Source: Zygnema circumcarinatum
Taxonomy: Eukaryota; Streptophyta; Zygnematophyceae; Zygnematales; Zygnemataceae
Reading direction: 5' to 3'
Assembly (NCBI GenBank): GCA_037447605.1
Contig: CM074805.1
Coordinates: 1,135,446-1,199,445, forward strand
DNA: 64,000 nt
Under the pieces are notes generated by a model, which worked only from the letters and a program-made list of their open reading frames with translations, had not been told where the DNA came from and searched no databases. The translations under genes were made by a program, and so were the position numbers. Of the stretch, positions 1 through 11,853 are shown piece by piece; within the stretch, counting starts at the first letter, position 1; each line of letters begins with the position of its first letter.

Positions 1-2
1 GG

Positions 3-1748
3 GCAGTTATTAAAGACGAGAATGAAATAGGTCCCAGTTTAGATCGCAGTCAAACGATCTCCGAAGGTCAGTACGCTGCTCAAAAACAGGCAAGGGGGAA
101 AGGGAGCATGGATGAACCTCATAGTTTTACTAAAAACCTGACAGGTGGTACATCAAGGGAGAATAAGTTATTGATGCAGACTACAGCTGGGATATCTTTC
201 TCTGCTGCTGATGCGTCCGAGCGGAGGCTATCAACTCGATCCGGTACACTAGGTAAAATAGAAAATAGTCCGGGCAGGGTAAGGCCAAGTCTGGACCGGA
301 GTCAGACCATATCTGAAGGACAGTTTGTCAATCAGAAGCAGTCGACGACGAAGAGGTTTGACTTAGACCTGCCTGGTGGAGTTGTGGTCACTGAGGAGAC
401 GGGGGCATACGTTGAAGATTCAGAATCCGCACAATTTTATTTCATGACATCCCAGCCACAGCCGTTTGACCAGGCCACATTCCCAGCGAGCAACAACAGC
501 CTTCCGCCATTTCCTCGACAGAATAATACAGGGCATTCCTATGACAGCAGCAAACTCAAGCCTAGTCTAAGTAGAAGCCAGAGCTTTTCAGAGGGTCAAT
601 CTGCAGCAGCAAGGCAGTCGAGGATTAGTTACAGTATGGGATTGATGGGAGAAGCTTCCAGTTCAAGTATAGGAGGTATGAATGAGGGAGATCTAGTTGT
701 TCTGGAATCTATGCCTACAGCTTCAGAAGCTCGTCGAGGGCCTACGGCTGGGGGAAGGGAAGTGCCATATGCATCACGATTACATGCGGATGAAAGCCCT
801 CGTGATAGTCCGACTGAGTGGAAATTTGTTGCACAGCAGTCTGTTCGAAGAGTGGATCGTGAACAGGCAGGTCGACGCCAGCGAATACAAGAGGATGGAC
901 CTGATGGGGGAGAGCCTGCTTGGGACGAGAGGCGATACGCAGGAACATCGGGAAAGCAGAAAGTGACAGGGAGTCTGCAGGGGCCCCCAGCAGTGTTGCC
1001 CTTGACACAGACTACAGAGGCCATCTTGCGGCAAAGAGAGAACCTCACCCGAAAATTGGAGGAGAGTGCACGGCGGCTGGCGGCAGAGGAAGATTCAGAA
1101 AGGATTGGAGCACGTTCTCGGGTGAGAGCAGGTGACTATGCATCCGTAGGAAGGCAACTTCATGACAGAGCGGAGGGTTCAGGGAGTTCAGTTAGCATGT
1201 ATGCACCAGAATTCAAGGACGCCGAGAGCAGCAGGCCAGTCGACTGGGCTACCTGGTTGGGACGAGGAGAAGGGCGAGCTGCCGAAGCTCAGAGCTCTCT
1301 TATTTCACATCGCTCTTTACAGGCGATGATACGGGAGAGTGCATGGTCACAGCATCAGCCAGCAGGCGCAAGCCTGTACAGATCAGGAGCAACCCAGGAC
1401 TTGTTCAACTCTTCTCGGCAAGCTAGTCATCCCGCGGAATCGCTGAGAACGGGGGGGGAAGCTATGGACATAAGATGGGAAGCCGATGATTGGAAGGGAG
1501 GGGGTGAAGGAGGGGTCAGGTATGCTGAAAGCGGGGAAATGGGTGTAGGAATGGCCAGTCAGAATGGCCCTCGAAGCGGGCACGTGCCCGCAAGAGAAGG
1601 GATGATTAGTGATAAATCAGCTGATGAAGAAGTCACTCTGTCTATAAAAGAAGATGATAGTGCGAGTAGTGTGTCAGGGGTAAGGCTTAGTCTTGGAAGG
1701 CCCGCAGCGTTTCTTAGTGTACCAAGAGAAGTTTTGAGAAGGCTATGA
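3..1748 (+). CDS. C-terminal part of an unknown low-complexity protein (5' end outside window)
   Basis: I do not recognise this protein. The frame is open from base 3 to a TGA at 1746-1748 (581 codons). The first ATG at 108 is internal, because codons upstream of it carry the same repeat as those downstream, so the real start lies before the window. The protein is rich in Ser, Gly, Arg and Glu, has few hydrophobic runs, and looks intrinsically disordered. Three degenerate copies of a motif of the form P-S-L-x-R-S-Q-[TS]-[IF]-S-E-G-Q occur in its first 207 codons. No transmembrane segment, signal or catalytic motif is visible. It may be the tail of a larger regulatory or scaffold protein, or one long last exon. 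The reading frame is convincing by length and repeat conservation; its role is unknown. Confidence 0.7.
   Translation, partial: AVIKDENEIGPSLDRSQTISEGQYAAQKQARGKGSMDEPHSFTKNLTGGTSRENKLLMQTTAGISFSAADASERRLSTRSGTLGKIENSPGRVRPSLDRSQTISEGQFVNQKQSTTKRFDLDLPGGVVVTEETGAYVEDSESAQFYFMTSQPQPFDQATFPASNNSLPPFPRQNNTGHSYDSSKLKPSLSRSQSFSEGQSAAARQSRISYSMGLMGEASSSSIGGMNEGDLVVLESMPTASEARRGPTAGGREVPYASRLHADESPRDSPTEWKFVAQQSVRRVDREQAGRRQRIQEDGPDGGEPAWDERRYAGTSGKQKVTGSLQGPPAVLPLTQTTEAILRQRENLTRKLEESARRLAAEEDSERIGARSRVRAGDYASVGRQLHDRAEGSGSSVSMYAPEFKDAESSRPVDWATWLGRGEGRAAEAQSSLISHRSLQAMIRESAWSQHQPAGASLYRSGATQDLFNSSRQASHPAESLRTGGEAMDIRWEADDWKGGGEGGVRYAESGEMGVGMASQNGPRSGHVPAREGMISDKSADEEVTLSIKEDDSASSVSGVRLSLGRPAAFLSVPREVLRRL
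30..620 (+). repeat. Three dispersed copies of a ~20-residue PSL(D/S)RSQ(T/S)(I/F)SEGQ coding repeat
   Basis: Copies start at about 30, 282 and 558, all in the frame of the surrounding CDS. Each reads P-S-L-[DS]-R-S-Q-[TS]-[IF]-S-E-G-Q followed by 6-7 residues ending Q-K-Q or R-Q. Codons differ between copies while residues agree, which points to selection on the peptide. The Arg-Ser-Gln and Ser-Glu pairs resemble kinase or docking sites, but that is inference. Confidence 0.75.
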
Positions 1749-2779
1749 GGCGTGGCTTGTAAGATTTCTTTAAGCGGATTAGAAAGACTAGGAAAGTGCT
1801 AGAAGTCATTGTAGAATAAGGTTGATATTTGTGTTCATTCATTGTTCCAGATTTACCACAGAGAGATAAACGATACCTGGGCTTTTCCCAGGGCTGTTTT
1901 TTTTTCCTTGCAGCCACATCAATGTAAGTAAGCTGGCGGTGGTACGAATCAAGTAACAAACTGAGCATGGTCAACTGGTCGTGAGTTTGAGTTAAATGAA
2001 TGGTCAAACAGTCATGGGTCTTTTTATCCGTGCGTTTTTTAAACCCTCTAAGTGAAAGCCCCCCTTCTGTGTTGCTTCTGAACGCGTCCTTTCGCTGCAA
2101 GTCATTGCACAGAATGGCATTTGTTGCCGAGTACTTGACAAGGGCAATCTGGGTCCATACATGAGAACCTATTGAAGCAAAGTGTGGCATTCAAGAGGGG
2201 ACGGCTTAGAAGGCATGCTTGTGGCAGCCATTGCTGGGAGAAGTAGAGTCAAAACACTGTAGCATAATAGAATGGCCCTTACGATATTGGGCCTAGTTTG
2301 CCGAGTTCCACCATTTTCTATATTGACGTATAGACCACATGCATGCAGGATCAAGTTTTGCACACACACACATCCTGTTGCCGCATGCGTGGTTGCGTGC
2401 TGGCAGGCGGACTCAACCTTCAAGCGAATGTGATATTCAGCGTACCACGGTCGTCTCCTGTCAAAGAACATGGAAAAGTACACGCCGTATATATATAAAG
2501 TACAATTTCGTACATTCAACCTGTACTTTCAGGTACGTGACGATGTACGATCATCGTCCAGTTGACAGGAGCACTTGAGTTGCGGGCACCACCTACCGTG
2601 CAGGAGCAGGAGCAGCAGGAAGAGGGCCTCCTTGGCTGCTTCAGATGTCAGCCTGAATTCTGAGTCCATTTGGGCGCCTCTTCACCGTCGTTTCTCGCTG
2701 TATTGGGCTAAGAGTGCATGAATTCTGACAATACTATCATTATTCTTCACAGAAGCGCTTTACCCGAGCGGGCGCCAGT
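1749..2779. other. Intergenic region between unknown gene and AP4M
   Basis: No coding signal is seen on either strand. A TATATATATAAA stretch at about 2489-2499 lies 280 bp upstream of the AP4M start codon and could be its TATA box, with a 5' UTR of about 250 bp. A (CA)n tract lies near 2360. Confidence 0.5.
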
Positions 2780-5700
2780 ATGATTTCACAGATCTTCATG
2801 CTGTCGCCTCGTGGCGACAACATCATCTTTCGTGACTGTATGTTTGCGGTCTCGCTCTCTCTGCTTCTCTGCATCGTCTCTTCCTCGCTCAATTCTTTTT
2901 TGATTTACTTTTTCTTACTCTCCTTCTCTCCATCCTACTCCTTTGCCTCTCGAAACGCAAGCAAGTGCTGCAAAGTTGGATTCGTAAAGATAGAAGTTTA
3001 AAGAAGTGAACGCTTTCGGCTTCCCTAGGCGCTTTGTCATGGAACATTAGTCGAGCCTGAAGCGGTTTCTATAGGTCTCTTCCGTCTGCGAGCAGTTGCA
3101 ATACATAATGATGATGCTGCGGGGGCATTCTGGCTGTCAATTACCTTTTTATTATTTATTAATTTCTTCCTAGAACAGGATATATTCTGAAGAGCTTTGT
3201 TACTGGCGTAAGAGTTTCAAACGCAACATTTTCCACTGGTCAGGTTATTAGAAAGCTAGTATGCAAAATGAGAAGATCCAATTGGATTGGTTGAATTATT
3301 TACACCCCTTGCATACGCTCGCCTTATGATGAAACACCTAGTGCTTGCCATCTGCGAGGTCGCAATCACCGTCCTGTTTTTGGACTGCAACTTACATCTA
3401 GCCTGACAACGAAACCAGTTATGCAGGGCAAGTACATGGAATAATGCGATCACAAATAGGAGGAAGGAATGTAGTTGTTGCTGGAACGGCAACTAAACTC
3501 ATGTGGCATGCATGTCATCCCATGGCCTATTTCATCGGAACCTTGAAAACTCCAGCTTGATGCTTACTTGTCTCTTGTTTGCAGACCGGGGAGATGTGCC
3601 TAAATCGAGTGCAGAAGTATTCTTTCGTAAATTTAGGTTCTGGAAAAGTGACGAAGGCGAGGATGCTCCTCCCGTTTTCGTGAGTATTTCTTTTTTGTTT
3701 GTTTGTTTGTTTGTTTGTTTGTTTGTGTGTTCGATCTTCTTCGTGGAGATCTCCTTATGTGGATGGTTTGGCGGACAATAGCTGACGTGTATTTGTTCAA
3801 TAATTGCTAATGCAAAGGTAATAAGCTGTTTTATCCTGTTCACAAGGACCACGCCTGCACTACTCAAGCTGGCGTTTTTGAAGGCTCCGGTTGGGTATCA
3901 AATGGGCTGGTAGTTTACCCAGACATCGTGTCCTCATTTTCTCCCCGTTTGTTTTTCACCGTTTGCTGCAGAATGTGGATGGAGTAAACTACTTGCATGT
4001 GAAAGGAGCTGGCCTTTTGTTCGTGGCCACAACTCGTTACAACGTTTCACCTTCTTTGATTCTGGAGCTTCTTCAACGCATTGCCCGGGTGGCAAAGGAT
4101 TACCTCGGCATTCTTAATGAAGATTCCCTCCGAAAAAACTTTGTTTTAGTGTACGAGCTCTTGGATGAGATGTTGGTAAGTGCAGCCCGACATTGGTTGT
4201 CATTTTGGCATCACGACTTGCAAGTGTTCAGAAGTGTTCATACTGGGTAATCATCTACCTATTTAATTCATCGTGCCTTAAATTGATTGTGCTTGACTTG
4301 GGATAGGATTTTGGCTATCCTCAAAGCACCTCTACAGAGGCATTGAAGTCGTTTGTCTTCAACGAGCCTGTGTCTGTGGATTCTTCAAGGGTGCTTCCTG
4401 CTTCGCTAGCTGCTGCCTCAATATTCATGGTATTTAGTTCGATCCCAAAAACCTCTGTTTACAATAGCCAACGAAGCGTTTTCATGGCTGTCTACGTTCA
4501 TCATCCCAAATAGAGGTGGCCTCTGTTTCGTCGGTCCAGTTTTTGCTTCGTGACCATTCTTATCCCGTCCACGGCTGAGCTGTCCTTAGGCTCTTCTGCT
4601 GCATTCTGCGAAAAAAACAGCATGAAGGTGCTGACTTCTGGAAAGCAGAATGAAAACATGCTGTGGCAGCATGGAGCCAAGCGTGTTCCCGGAACTGCTG
4701 TCACCAAGTCGGTGGTGGCCAATGACCCTCCGGGCCGCAAGCGGGAGGAGGTGTTTGTGGACGTTATTGAGCGCATCAGTGTCACCTTCAATTCTAGTGT
4801 ACGTGTCTGTTACTGTTTCTATCTCTTTCTCTTCGCTTTGCCTCTCCCTCTCATTCTTTTTGTCATTATCTCTTTCAATGGCTTGTTATCTCTGCTCTCT
4901 TTTTTTTTCTTTCTATTTCTGTTTCTGTTTCACTCCCCCCCCCCCCCCCTTTTTTTACTCTCCCTTTCTAATTATTCCTTGCTTTAGTACCTGGTTCTCT
5001 ATCAGATGGCAGACACAGGCTGGAGGTTCTATGATTGAATGGGAAATTCAGAGCGTTCTGCTGGTTTGTGGGTGCTTCAAGCAGGGATACATATTAACAT
5101 CAGAAATAGATGGTACTATTCAAATGAAGAGCTATCTGACCGCCAATCCAGAGATCCGATTGGCCCTAAATGAGGACCTTGGGATTGGCCCAAATGGATC
5201 GTCAGGTTTTGGTATGTTCAAGCTCAAATCCCAAATGAGACATATTGTCGTAACTGAAGCTGATCTTTTGGAGTCTACTAGAGCTGACCTTGCAGCCTAA
5301 TTACGTATTGTCTAGGCTTAGTAATATACGTTTTTCTTCCTTTGCAGCTCCTGGAGACAGTAGGATGAAGCTCTTAGATATGGACGGAATAAATTAATCA
5401 AGTGGGTAATGTTGCAGGGAGTGTTGGAACGGTGCTTTTGGACGATTGCAATTTTCACGAGAGTGTGCGATTGGACGAATTCGACTTGGATCGCACATTG
5501 ACTCTGGTGAAAGATTTACTTTGATTACATTGTGGTCTCACTCCTCTTATGGATTATGCAAGGAATGGCTGCGTTACTCTTGCAGCAAGAGTTGAAGACT
5601 TTCTAGATCCATTGACATATATATTGGCATATAAGGAGGCCAGAGGGTCCTCCAAGCAGGAGAGGCAATCAAAATGGGAAAGGTAGTTTTTATATTTTTG

Positions 5701-7635
5701 GTATCCAAATGACATGACACTTTACTCTACCTTAGCTTTTTCAAAATAATCTCGAATTTTATGGAACATATCACATGTCATGCTTTGGAACAGGTACCGC
5801 CAGATGGTGAATTTCCAGTCATGAATTACCGAATGACTCAGGAGTTCAAGCCGCCATTTAAGGTTTATCCCATAGTGGAGGATGCTGGTCCTTTTAAGGT
5901 GTGTTTTTACTCTGAGTGAAAGGGGAAAGTCACGGTTCTTAGTATGTGTTACAGCATATGTGATTCGAAAAACTCACAGCCACTTGGTTCAGGTTTCCCG
6001 TTTAACGGATGTGTTTCAACAACACATCCTTAACGATCCTTCCATCAGTTTATGTCTTCCATCTTGTGCCCTTGTGAAGGAGTGTAAGCTGAAACTCCCA
6101 CTTCTCTAGGCATTCAGCAAATACTTTCATGACGGGCTGCTTAATTCTGCTATTCTTGCTATTTGATGGTTGGGACGGGGAGGCGCTTGGAGGCATTCGC
6201 AGGTTGAGGTGGTATTGAAGGTTCGAGCTGACTTTCCGCCCGCAACCAACGCAAATAGCGTTGTTCTCAGACTGCCTGTACCAAAGTCCACAATCAGGTA
6301 CTGCTGAGTTTTGTTACTTTCAGGCTCTGACAGGAAGGCTATGTCCATTTGTGGTTATAAATAACTACAAAAGAATTGCCTTATGGCAGCCACGCCTCTG
6401 AGCTGGAGGCTATGTACAGGCGGCTGTAATGTCAAAGTGGCACTTCTTGTGTGAGAAGAGTTTTTCCATGTGTTTTTGGCTGCCTCGCGCTCTCTTGTGT
6501 GACTTCCAGACGAGCCATCGTTGTGTTTAGCTTGGATCCATTTTGAGTCTCTCTTGCCCGTTGAGAGATTTGCGGCGGGGTTGGGGGGACCATGTTGTGA
6601 GTACAGAGTGAGTTGCGAGTTGGAGCAGGGTGCCGTCGGACAATCCACGGATTTTCGAGAGGCAGCCAAAACGCTGGAATGGTCTTTGAAAAAGGTTCGT
6701 ATGCTAAGGAAAGCATCAGATATAGATGTAGAATGCATGCTGCCCTGTTTGTTTTTCAAGCCTTTGATGCATATCTGGTCTATAGAATGACAATGCATGC
6801 ATTTTGGGGGATCCATTGGGTTGAGCAGGTTGCTGGTGGAGCAGAGCATGTGCTTCGTGCAAAGCTCACTCTGTCTCAGGAGCGACTAGGTGAGTGCTCC
6901 AATATTCCCTCTCCTTCAACCCCTCCTTCCCGGAAGCCAATAACTGGGATCCGTATAGCTTTTGCCAGCAGCTGCATTTTTAGGATTGTCAGGCTGGCAA
7001 AAGATCTTGTTTGCAGAGCTGACTCTTCTGCTGTCACATGTATGCGGCAGGGAGGGAGGGTTTTTATCGGAGTCTTACATTGAGTGAGCATTTACACTTG
7101 TGTGCAGCAAATGTGCGGAAGGAAACAGGACCTGTGAATATGACATTTTCCATCCCTATGTACAATTCCTCCCGCTTACAGGTGGGTGGTGTCACATTCC
7201 ACCCGGGAAGGTAGTGCTCTGTTGCTTGTCAATTGCCTGGAGATCTGCTCTGTCTAGCGGTAGAGAACAGCAGGTGTTGATTGGAGTTCGTTGGTTCAGA
7301 CTGGCTTAGGGCATCATGAATGGATTCTGTAACTTTAAATGTTTAGGTTTACAATGGAACCATGGTGACAGTCACATTGGTTTAGTGATTGATCATTGAT
7401 GCATGTGTTACTCATCGATGGCTCCATGTATCCAAGAGTTTGAAAGAGTCAAGTCCAGAATCAAAGTCGGGAGCCTCATGTTCCACCATTTGGTGTTTGG
7501 CCTTTAACTAAGAACACGATTGGTGTGTTTGAACAGGTGCGATATCTGCAAATAATGAAGAAATCAAAATCGTACAATCCCTATCGCTGGGTGAGATATG
7601 TAACACACGCGAATTCCTATGTCATAAGATTATAG
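2780..7635 (+). CDS. AP4M: AP-4 adaptor complex subunit mu (13 exons)
   Basis: Medium subunit of the AP-4 adaptor, which selects Tyr-motif cargo at the trans-Golgi network for transport to the vacuole or lysosome. Exons: 2780-2837, 3585-3679, 3972-4175, 4307-4429, 4670-4798, 5085-5211, 5418-5506, 5794-5898, 6203-6297, 6607-6694, 6829-6889, 7108-7181, 7537-7635. Phases all match, giving 448 residues against about 450 in plant AP4M. The N-terminal longin-like domain begins MISQIFMLSPRGDNIIF. The mu-homology domain contains FVDVIERISVTF, LTSEIDGTIQMKSYLT, FPVMNYRMTQEFKPPF and the C-terminal NPYRWVRYVTHANSYV. The SYLTANPEIRLALNEDL segment is typical of mu subunits. A 12-nt in-phase candidate microexon lies at 5348-5359, between exons 6 and 7. 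AP-1, AP-2 and AP-3 mu are excluded by the overall AP4M-type sequence. Confidence 0.95.
3695..3725 (+). repeat. (TTTG)n microsatellite in AP4M intron 2
   Basis: About seven tandem TTTG units directly downstream of the exon 2 donor at 3680. They make the T-rich start of the intron but carry no other visible signal. Confidence 0.9.
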
Positions 7636-8323
7636 TCATCTTATAGACTGTAGGGGAGTTTACCAGGGTTTGGTTTAGGGAGTTTCAGGCTTTAGAGCTT
7701 TGTTTAAGGATTTAAAATGTGAGCCGGCGGGTTATGATAGTTCACTTCAATTGTCTGCACAGCCTGTTCGGTGTTGTCCATTAACATAGTCTTTGCCAAA
7801 TGTTGAGTTTGAGCGCAAAGGAACTTTTGTCTGTGGCGTGTGGAGATTCTTACAAATGGCAATAAGGAGCGTTAAAGAAATTTCGTCAATGTCCCATCTG
7901 GTAGCTTTAAACAAAGTAAAACGAGAGAGGGGAGAGTGAGAGAAGGGGGGTGGGAAAAATCTCCTTTCTTGTTTAATAACTTCGGTTGACATCTGCACGT
8001 TTTCAACTACCAACAGCGGTGGTCAATGAATTGAGTGAGAGCGACAGGGGGAGGGGGAGGGGGAGGGCGCTTCTAGTCTGTCGTTTGACAACAACTTTGG
8101 TTCACATCGGCAAATTTTTAACTACCACACTGTCTACGCAGCAATGTTTCACTCCAGTGTCCAAATATGCCTTTTTTCCTTGACTGGATCAGCCGGATCT
8201 GTGCATTAACCCTGAAATGATAAAAGACACCCAGGAACACGTCAGGACAAAAGCTCGATGTCAAATAGTCGGTCCTCGTGGCCCCACTGCTGTTTCGGAC
8301 TGGTAGGGTTTGAGGGAGATTAG
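7636..8323. other. Intergenic region between convergent AP4M and telobox-Myb gene
   Basis: Both flanking genes end here. No coding signal is seen. A purine-rich stretch at 7921-7960 and a strongly G-rich run at 8047-8068 (four G tracts separated by single A) are the only notable elements. They lie where both 3' ends point and could affect transcription termination. Confidence 0.5.
8047..8068 (+). other. G-quadruplex-capable motif
   Basis: Four runs of 3-5 G are separated by single A, the tightest loop arrangement for a parallel quadruplex. It lies on the + strand between two convergent genes. Formation is inferred from sequence only. Confidence 0.6.
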
Positions 8324-11300
8324 TCAGAGCCGATCGGCTTTCAAAACCCTCGCCATCCAATCTGCTGGATATGGGTGGCCTTTCTTCTTTGCTGAGGGAC
8401 ATTTGGCTGTTCGCACCAACGATCGCCACTTGTCCTGCAACGTGCATGCATGTATTTAGTAAAAGAAGAAAAGCTGCACATGTAGCTGAAGATTTCGTCA
8501 CCATGAAGGAATTCCATGGTTCCTATGACCACCGAACTTTCAGCTTGCAACAGTGGTATATTTGGCTCAGCAGAGAGGCAACCAAGTTAGCAGGTTTCTC
8601 ACCTTAAGGTCGACCGGTGTCCTGTGTCGATCGTGAAGGAACCAATTGCGCTTCAATTCCTTCCACCTGTGGTCCACAGCATGCCTTGCATTAGAGAAAA
8701 CAAGAGATTTTAAAGCCAGCAGGAGACGAATGCCCATATCCAAGTGTTCCTGAATTTTACAAATAAGCCTTAGATGGCGTGAAAAGTCATACTTCTCCTA
8801 TCACTGAACCCAACGTGTGCATTACCGTCCTTTTCCAAGTTGCTCGACCCCTGCAATGAGTGTTTCAACATCTCTTTCCCTGAAATGTTGCATTGCGCGC
8901 CTCTTTTCCGTGTCTGAATTTCGTACGCGTTCCCGTTCTCCACGCGAATAATCGGCTGCGTTCACCTCTCCGTCCAACCTTTGGCGAGTAGGCTTTTTTG
9001 GAAGTCGAGTTACACCGCACGTAGCTTTCTCTTTCACAGTGTCTGCAACAGTTTCTACAATTTTACCTTTCACAGGATCGCCAAGCGGGCTCGCACTATC
9101 ACAGGCAGTGGTCTTTCGGCCTGGGGATTTAGAAGCACTGCCACATTTCCGGCCAGCTTTCTCTGCACGATCTGACTTTTCTGCTCGATTGCCATCATTG
9201 TCAACCATTGAGGCGAGGTGGGAACCGCCTAAGCTGATGTCTTCAGTTTCTATGTCAAAACGAAATTGATATCCATAACTTGATTCGCTGCCTTCTTCAG
9301 CTGCACAGATTTGACATAAAGACAAAGGAGCAGCAGCTCAAGTCACAGGTCAAACGAGTCACTTGTTTATCTTGTGCATATATTTTACCAGAAGGTTCAG
9401 CAAAGCATATCTTGAAAAGGATAGCTGGTGATGCTTCACTGACAACAAGCACGTTGGATAGTTGCAAATGACAGACGTGGACTTCTGACGAGATCTGGAA
9501 TTTGTGACTTACAATGTATGACAGGCGCGTGTCCGTTACACGTTGTGTAATTGTCACCTGGTAACTCTCTGGTGTCATCTTCGTTTTCAGGACGCTTTCC
9601 TTTGACCTTTATGATATCCTCATCTGCAACAAACATGGCTTCGAGATCAGCCATTTGAAAGGTTTGCCTATTGAGAAAAGACGCTCATCTCAGCATTATT
9701 GCCAAAAGACAGAAACTCAGAGATGAGAGGCCATCACGCTGAAAAGAGCGAGGTGGACCGTACCTACAGGTGTTGACTGCACTGGACTCTTTAGTCGTGA
9801 AGGTTTCTTGGTGATATCTTTCTTCCCTGCACTTTTAGCCTGGTTATGGACTGCATCCAAAGGATGCGGAAAACCTTGTGCGTCTGCATCGTGAAACTCA
9901 TTGAGATCATTGCCACGATTTCCGTGCAGCAGGCAAGGGTGTCCTTCTTGCATTTTTGTTGTTTCTTCACCATGTTGGAAGTTCGAGGGTGGAGGACGCT
10001 CAGCATTTGGATGACACGAGCATCTGTTATTCAGGCGAATGGTATCATGATGACAATTCTGCTCGGATAAGAGCCCCGTCTCCATGGTTTCTTTTGACTT
10101 CAGTGCTTCTCGAGTCGCCAGAAGTTGCGCTTGAAATAAATCATTCCACAAATCCTGACCAGACTGCTCGTAGTTGTAACGTGAATCGCTTACCAGCCTA
10201 TTTCTTCGATTTTCTATTGCAACCTCAGCTTCTTGCAGGGCCGTTGGTAACGGATTACCGTGAAGGGTACCGTTTAGTTTGTGTTCGCTCATACAACATG
10301 CTTGCATCGAATCCAGATTCTTCTCCGGCTCTGTTGCAGGCTCGTCACTGCTGAACACGGAAGTCAGTGAATCAAGTGGCAAGTTTCATGCACTTGCCTG
10401 GTCTTATTCCATGATAGATCAACTCAAATGCATGTGAAGGACAAATACTCTGCATTTCCCTAAGAGTTTTTTGCACTAAATAATTACGAGCTGGAGCATA
10501 GCAACGAGCTGATGCCGGCACAAAAACCCTAAACCAGTTGCATTGGAGGACAGTTTTCGAAAGCAGGCCGAAGCATTGACTTCGAGACGGTCATATGAAG
10601 CAAACGAATCTGGCAAAAGCTTACCGCGTGCTTTGACATTTCTCTGTATTCGTAGGCACTGAGGCATCAAAGCTGGTGGTTTTGTTGACTGGCAGTTCCG
10701 CTGATAGTTCATCAGTATTTATTGTGTCCTCTCGTCGGTCCGTACTCGTATCACGCCCTCTTGAAGTGCACTCACTGATGTGCTGGCGTGGAGTTGGAGA
10801 AGCCAGAGAGAGAAGGTCAAGGCGATCGCAATGCCAAACAACTTTTATGAGAACTAGAGTTCTTACGCCAAGTTACAAGTTCCAAATCATGTCGCAGGGG
10901 AGTCTTTGAAGTCGTAAGGTAAACATAGACGAATCGAAAAACTTTCTGTGTATTTATTGCGTTTCAGATACTCTTAACAGAGTAGGTCATTGTACCTGAA
11001 TCTGTTTTTTCAAGTCAAATATTTCATTGAGAAGCTCTCTGTGATCCGTCAGCTGAGCATCTGCCTCTGCCTGCTGCCGCTGACCGATGCTGTTCACAGT
11101 TTCAAAATGTCCTGCATCATGGAAAGCACGAAAATAGTTACGGTGCATGGAAGGATTGCTTGCTCCTCACTGCCGGGATCACATTTTTCCAAAATTGACT
11201 CCAGGATTTGGTACAGCATTTGTATTGATACTCTTTCATCTCAAAGTTCCGTCCTGAACTCACTTTGCATGTCTAACTCCAGTTTTTCCAGCCTCCCGTT

Positions 11301-11853
11301 GAACTGCAAGCTGTAACATGGAAATGCCAGCAGTTTCAATTAGCTGAGCCCCATGCAAGTCCTTCCAATTGCAGCGCGTCGAGGGAAACATTGAAAGTGA
11401 GCAGATAGTACCTCGCAAAATAAATTCTTCCAGCGGAAGAATTCTGCATGAAATTCCGGCCAATGCACCATAATGCTATAGACAAGGAATACCATCGGCA
11501 CTACTAGCTTACATGCATGCCTTCAGATTGTCTTCAGTACTCCTCAACTCTTGCTTGAAAGTCGCTGCCATCTCCGAAAAGAGCTCCTGAATCGGCAGCA
11601 TATGAGAACGGAGAGGGCAATGCACCTTCTTCTTGAATTCAGCCAGCATTTTTCCAATGGTCTTCAGGTCGCTGCATTTTTCAAAGATTGGCAGTTCATC
11701 GTCAATCAAAACAACAGAAGATTGCGATATGAAGCGATTTTGAGCAGCAAGGATTCCATCTCTTCAACCAAATGAGATCACCACATCAATAGGAGTTTTC
11801 GAACCTTACCTGGTTATGCCAATGCCTTCATCGTCGTCAATCCAAAGATCCAT
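8324..11853 (-). CDS. Coiled-coil protein with C-terminal telobox Myb domain, TRF-like (10 exons)
   Basis: Exons in coding order: 11853-11810, 11761-11513, 11310-11264, 11111-10996, 10782-10625, 10350-9764, 9623-9558, 9300-8826, 8666-8603, 8434-8324. They give 638 residues with all phases matching. Residues ~40-155 form a coiled coil (LQFNGRLEKLELDMQRHFE, LLNEIFDLKKQIQ). Residues ~160-560 are hydrophilic and probably disordered. Residues ~565-615 form a single Myb repeat of the telobox class: DVETLIAGVEQLGKGRW, then TPVDLKDKWRSLVRTAK, with the diagnostic VDLKDKWR recognition helix. A basic tail, PYPADWMARVLKADRL, recalls the Myb extension of plant TRFL/TRP proteins. Such domains bind duplex TTTAGGG repeats. 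I see no ubiquitin-like central domain, and the N-terminal coiled coil is unusual for TRFL proteins. It is divergently paired with the SYCP2-like gene. Exact orthology is uncertain. Confidence 0.87.
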
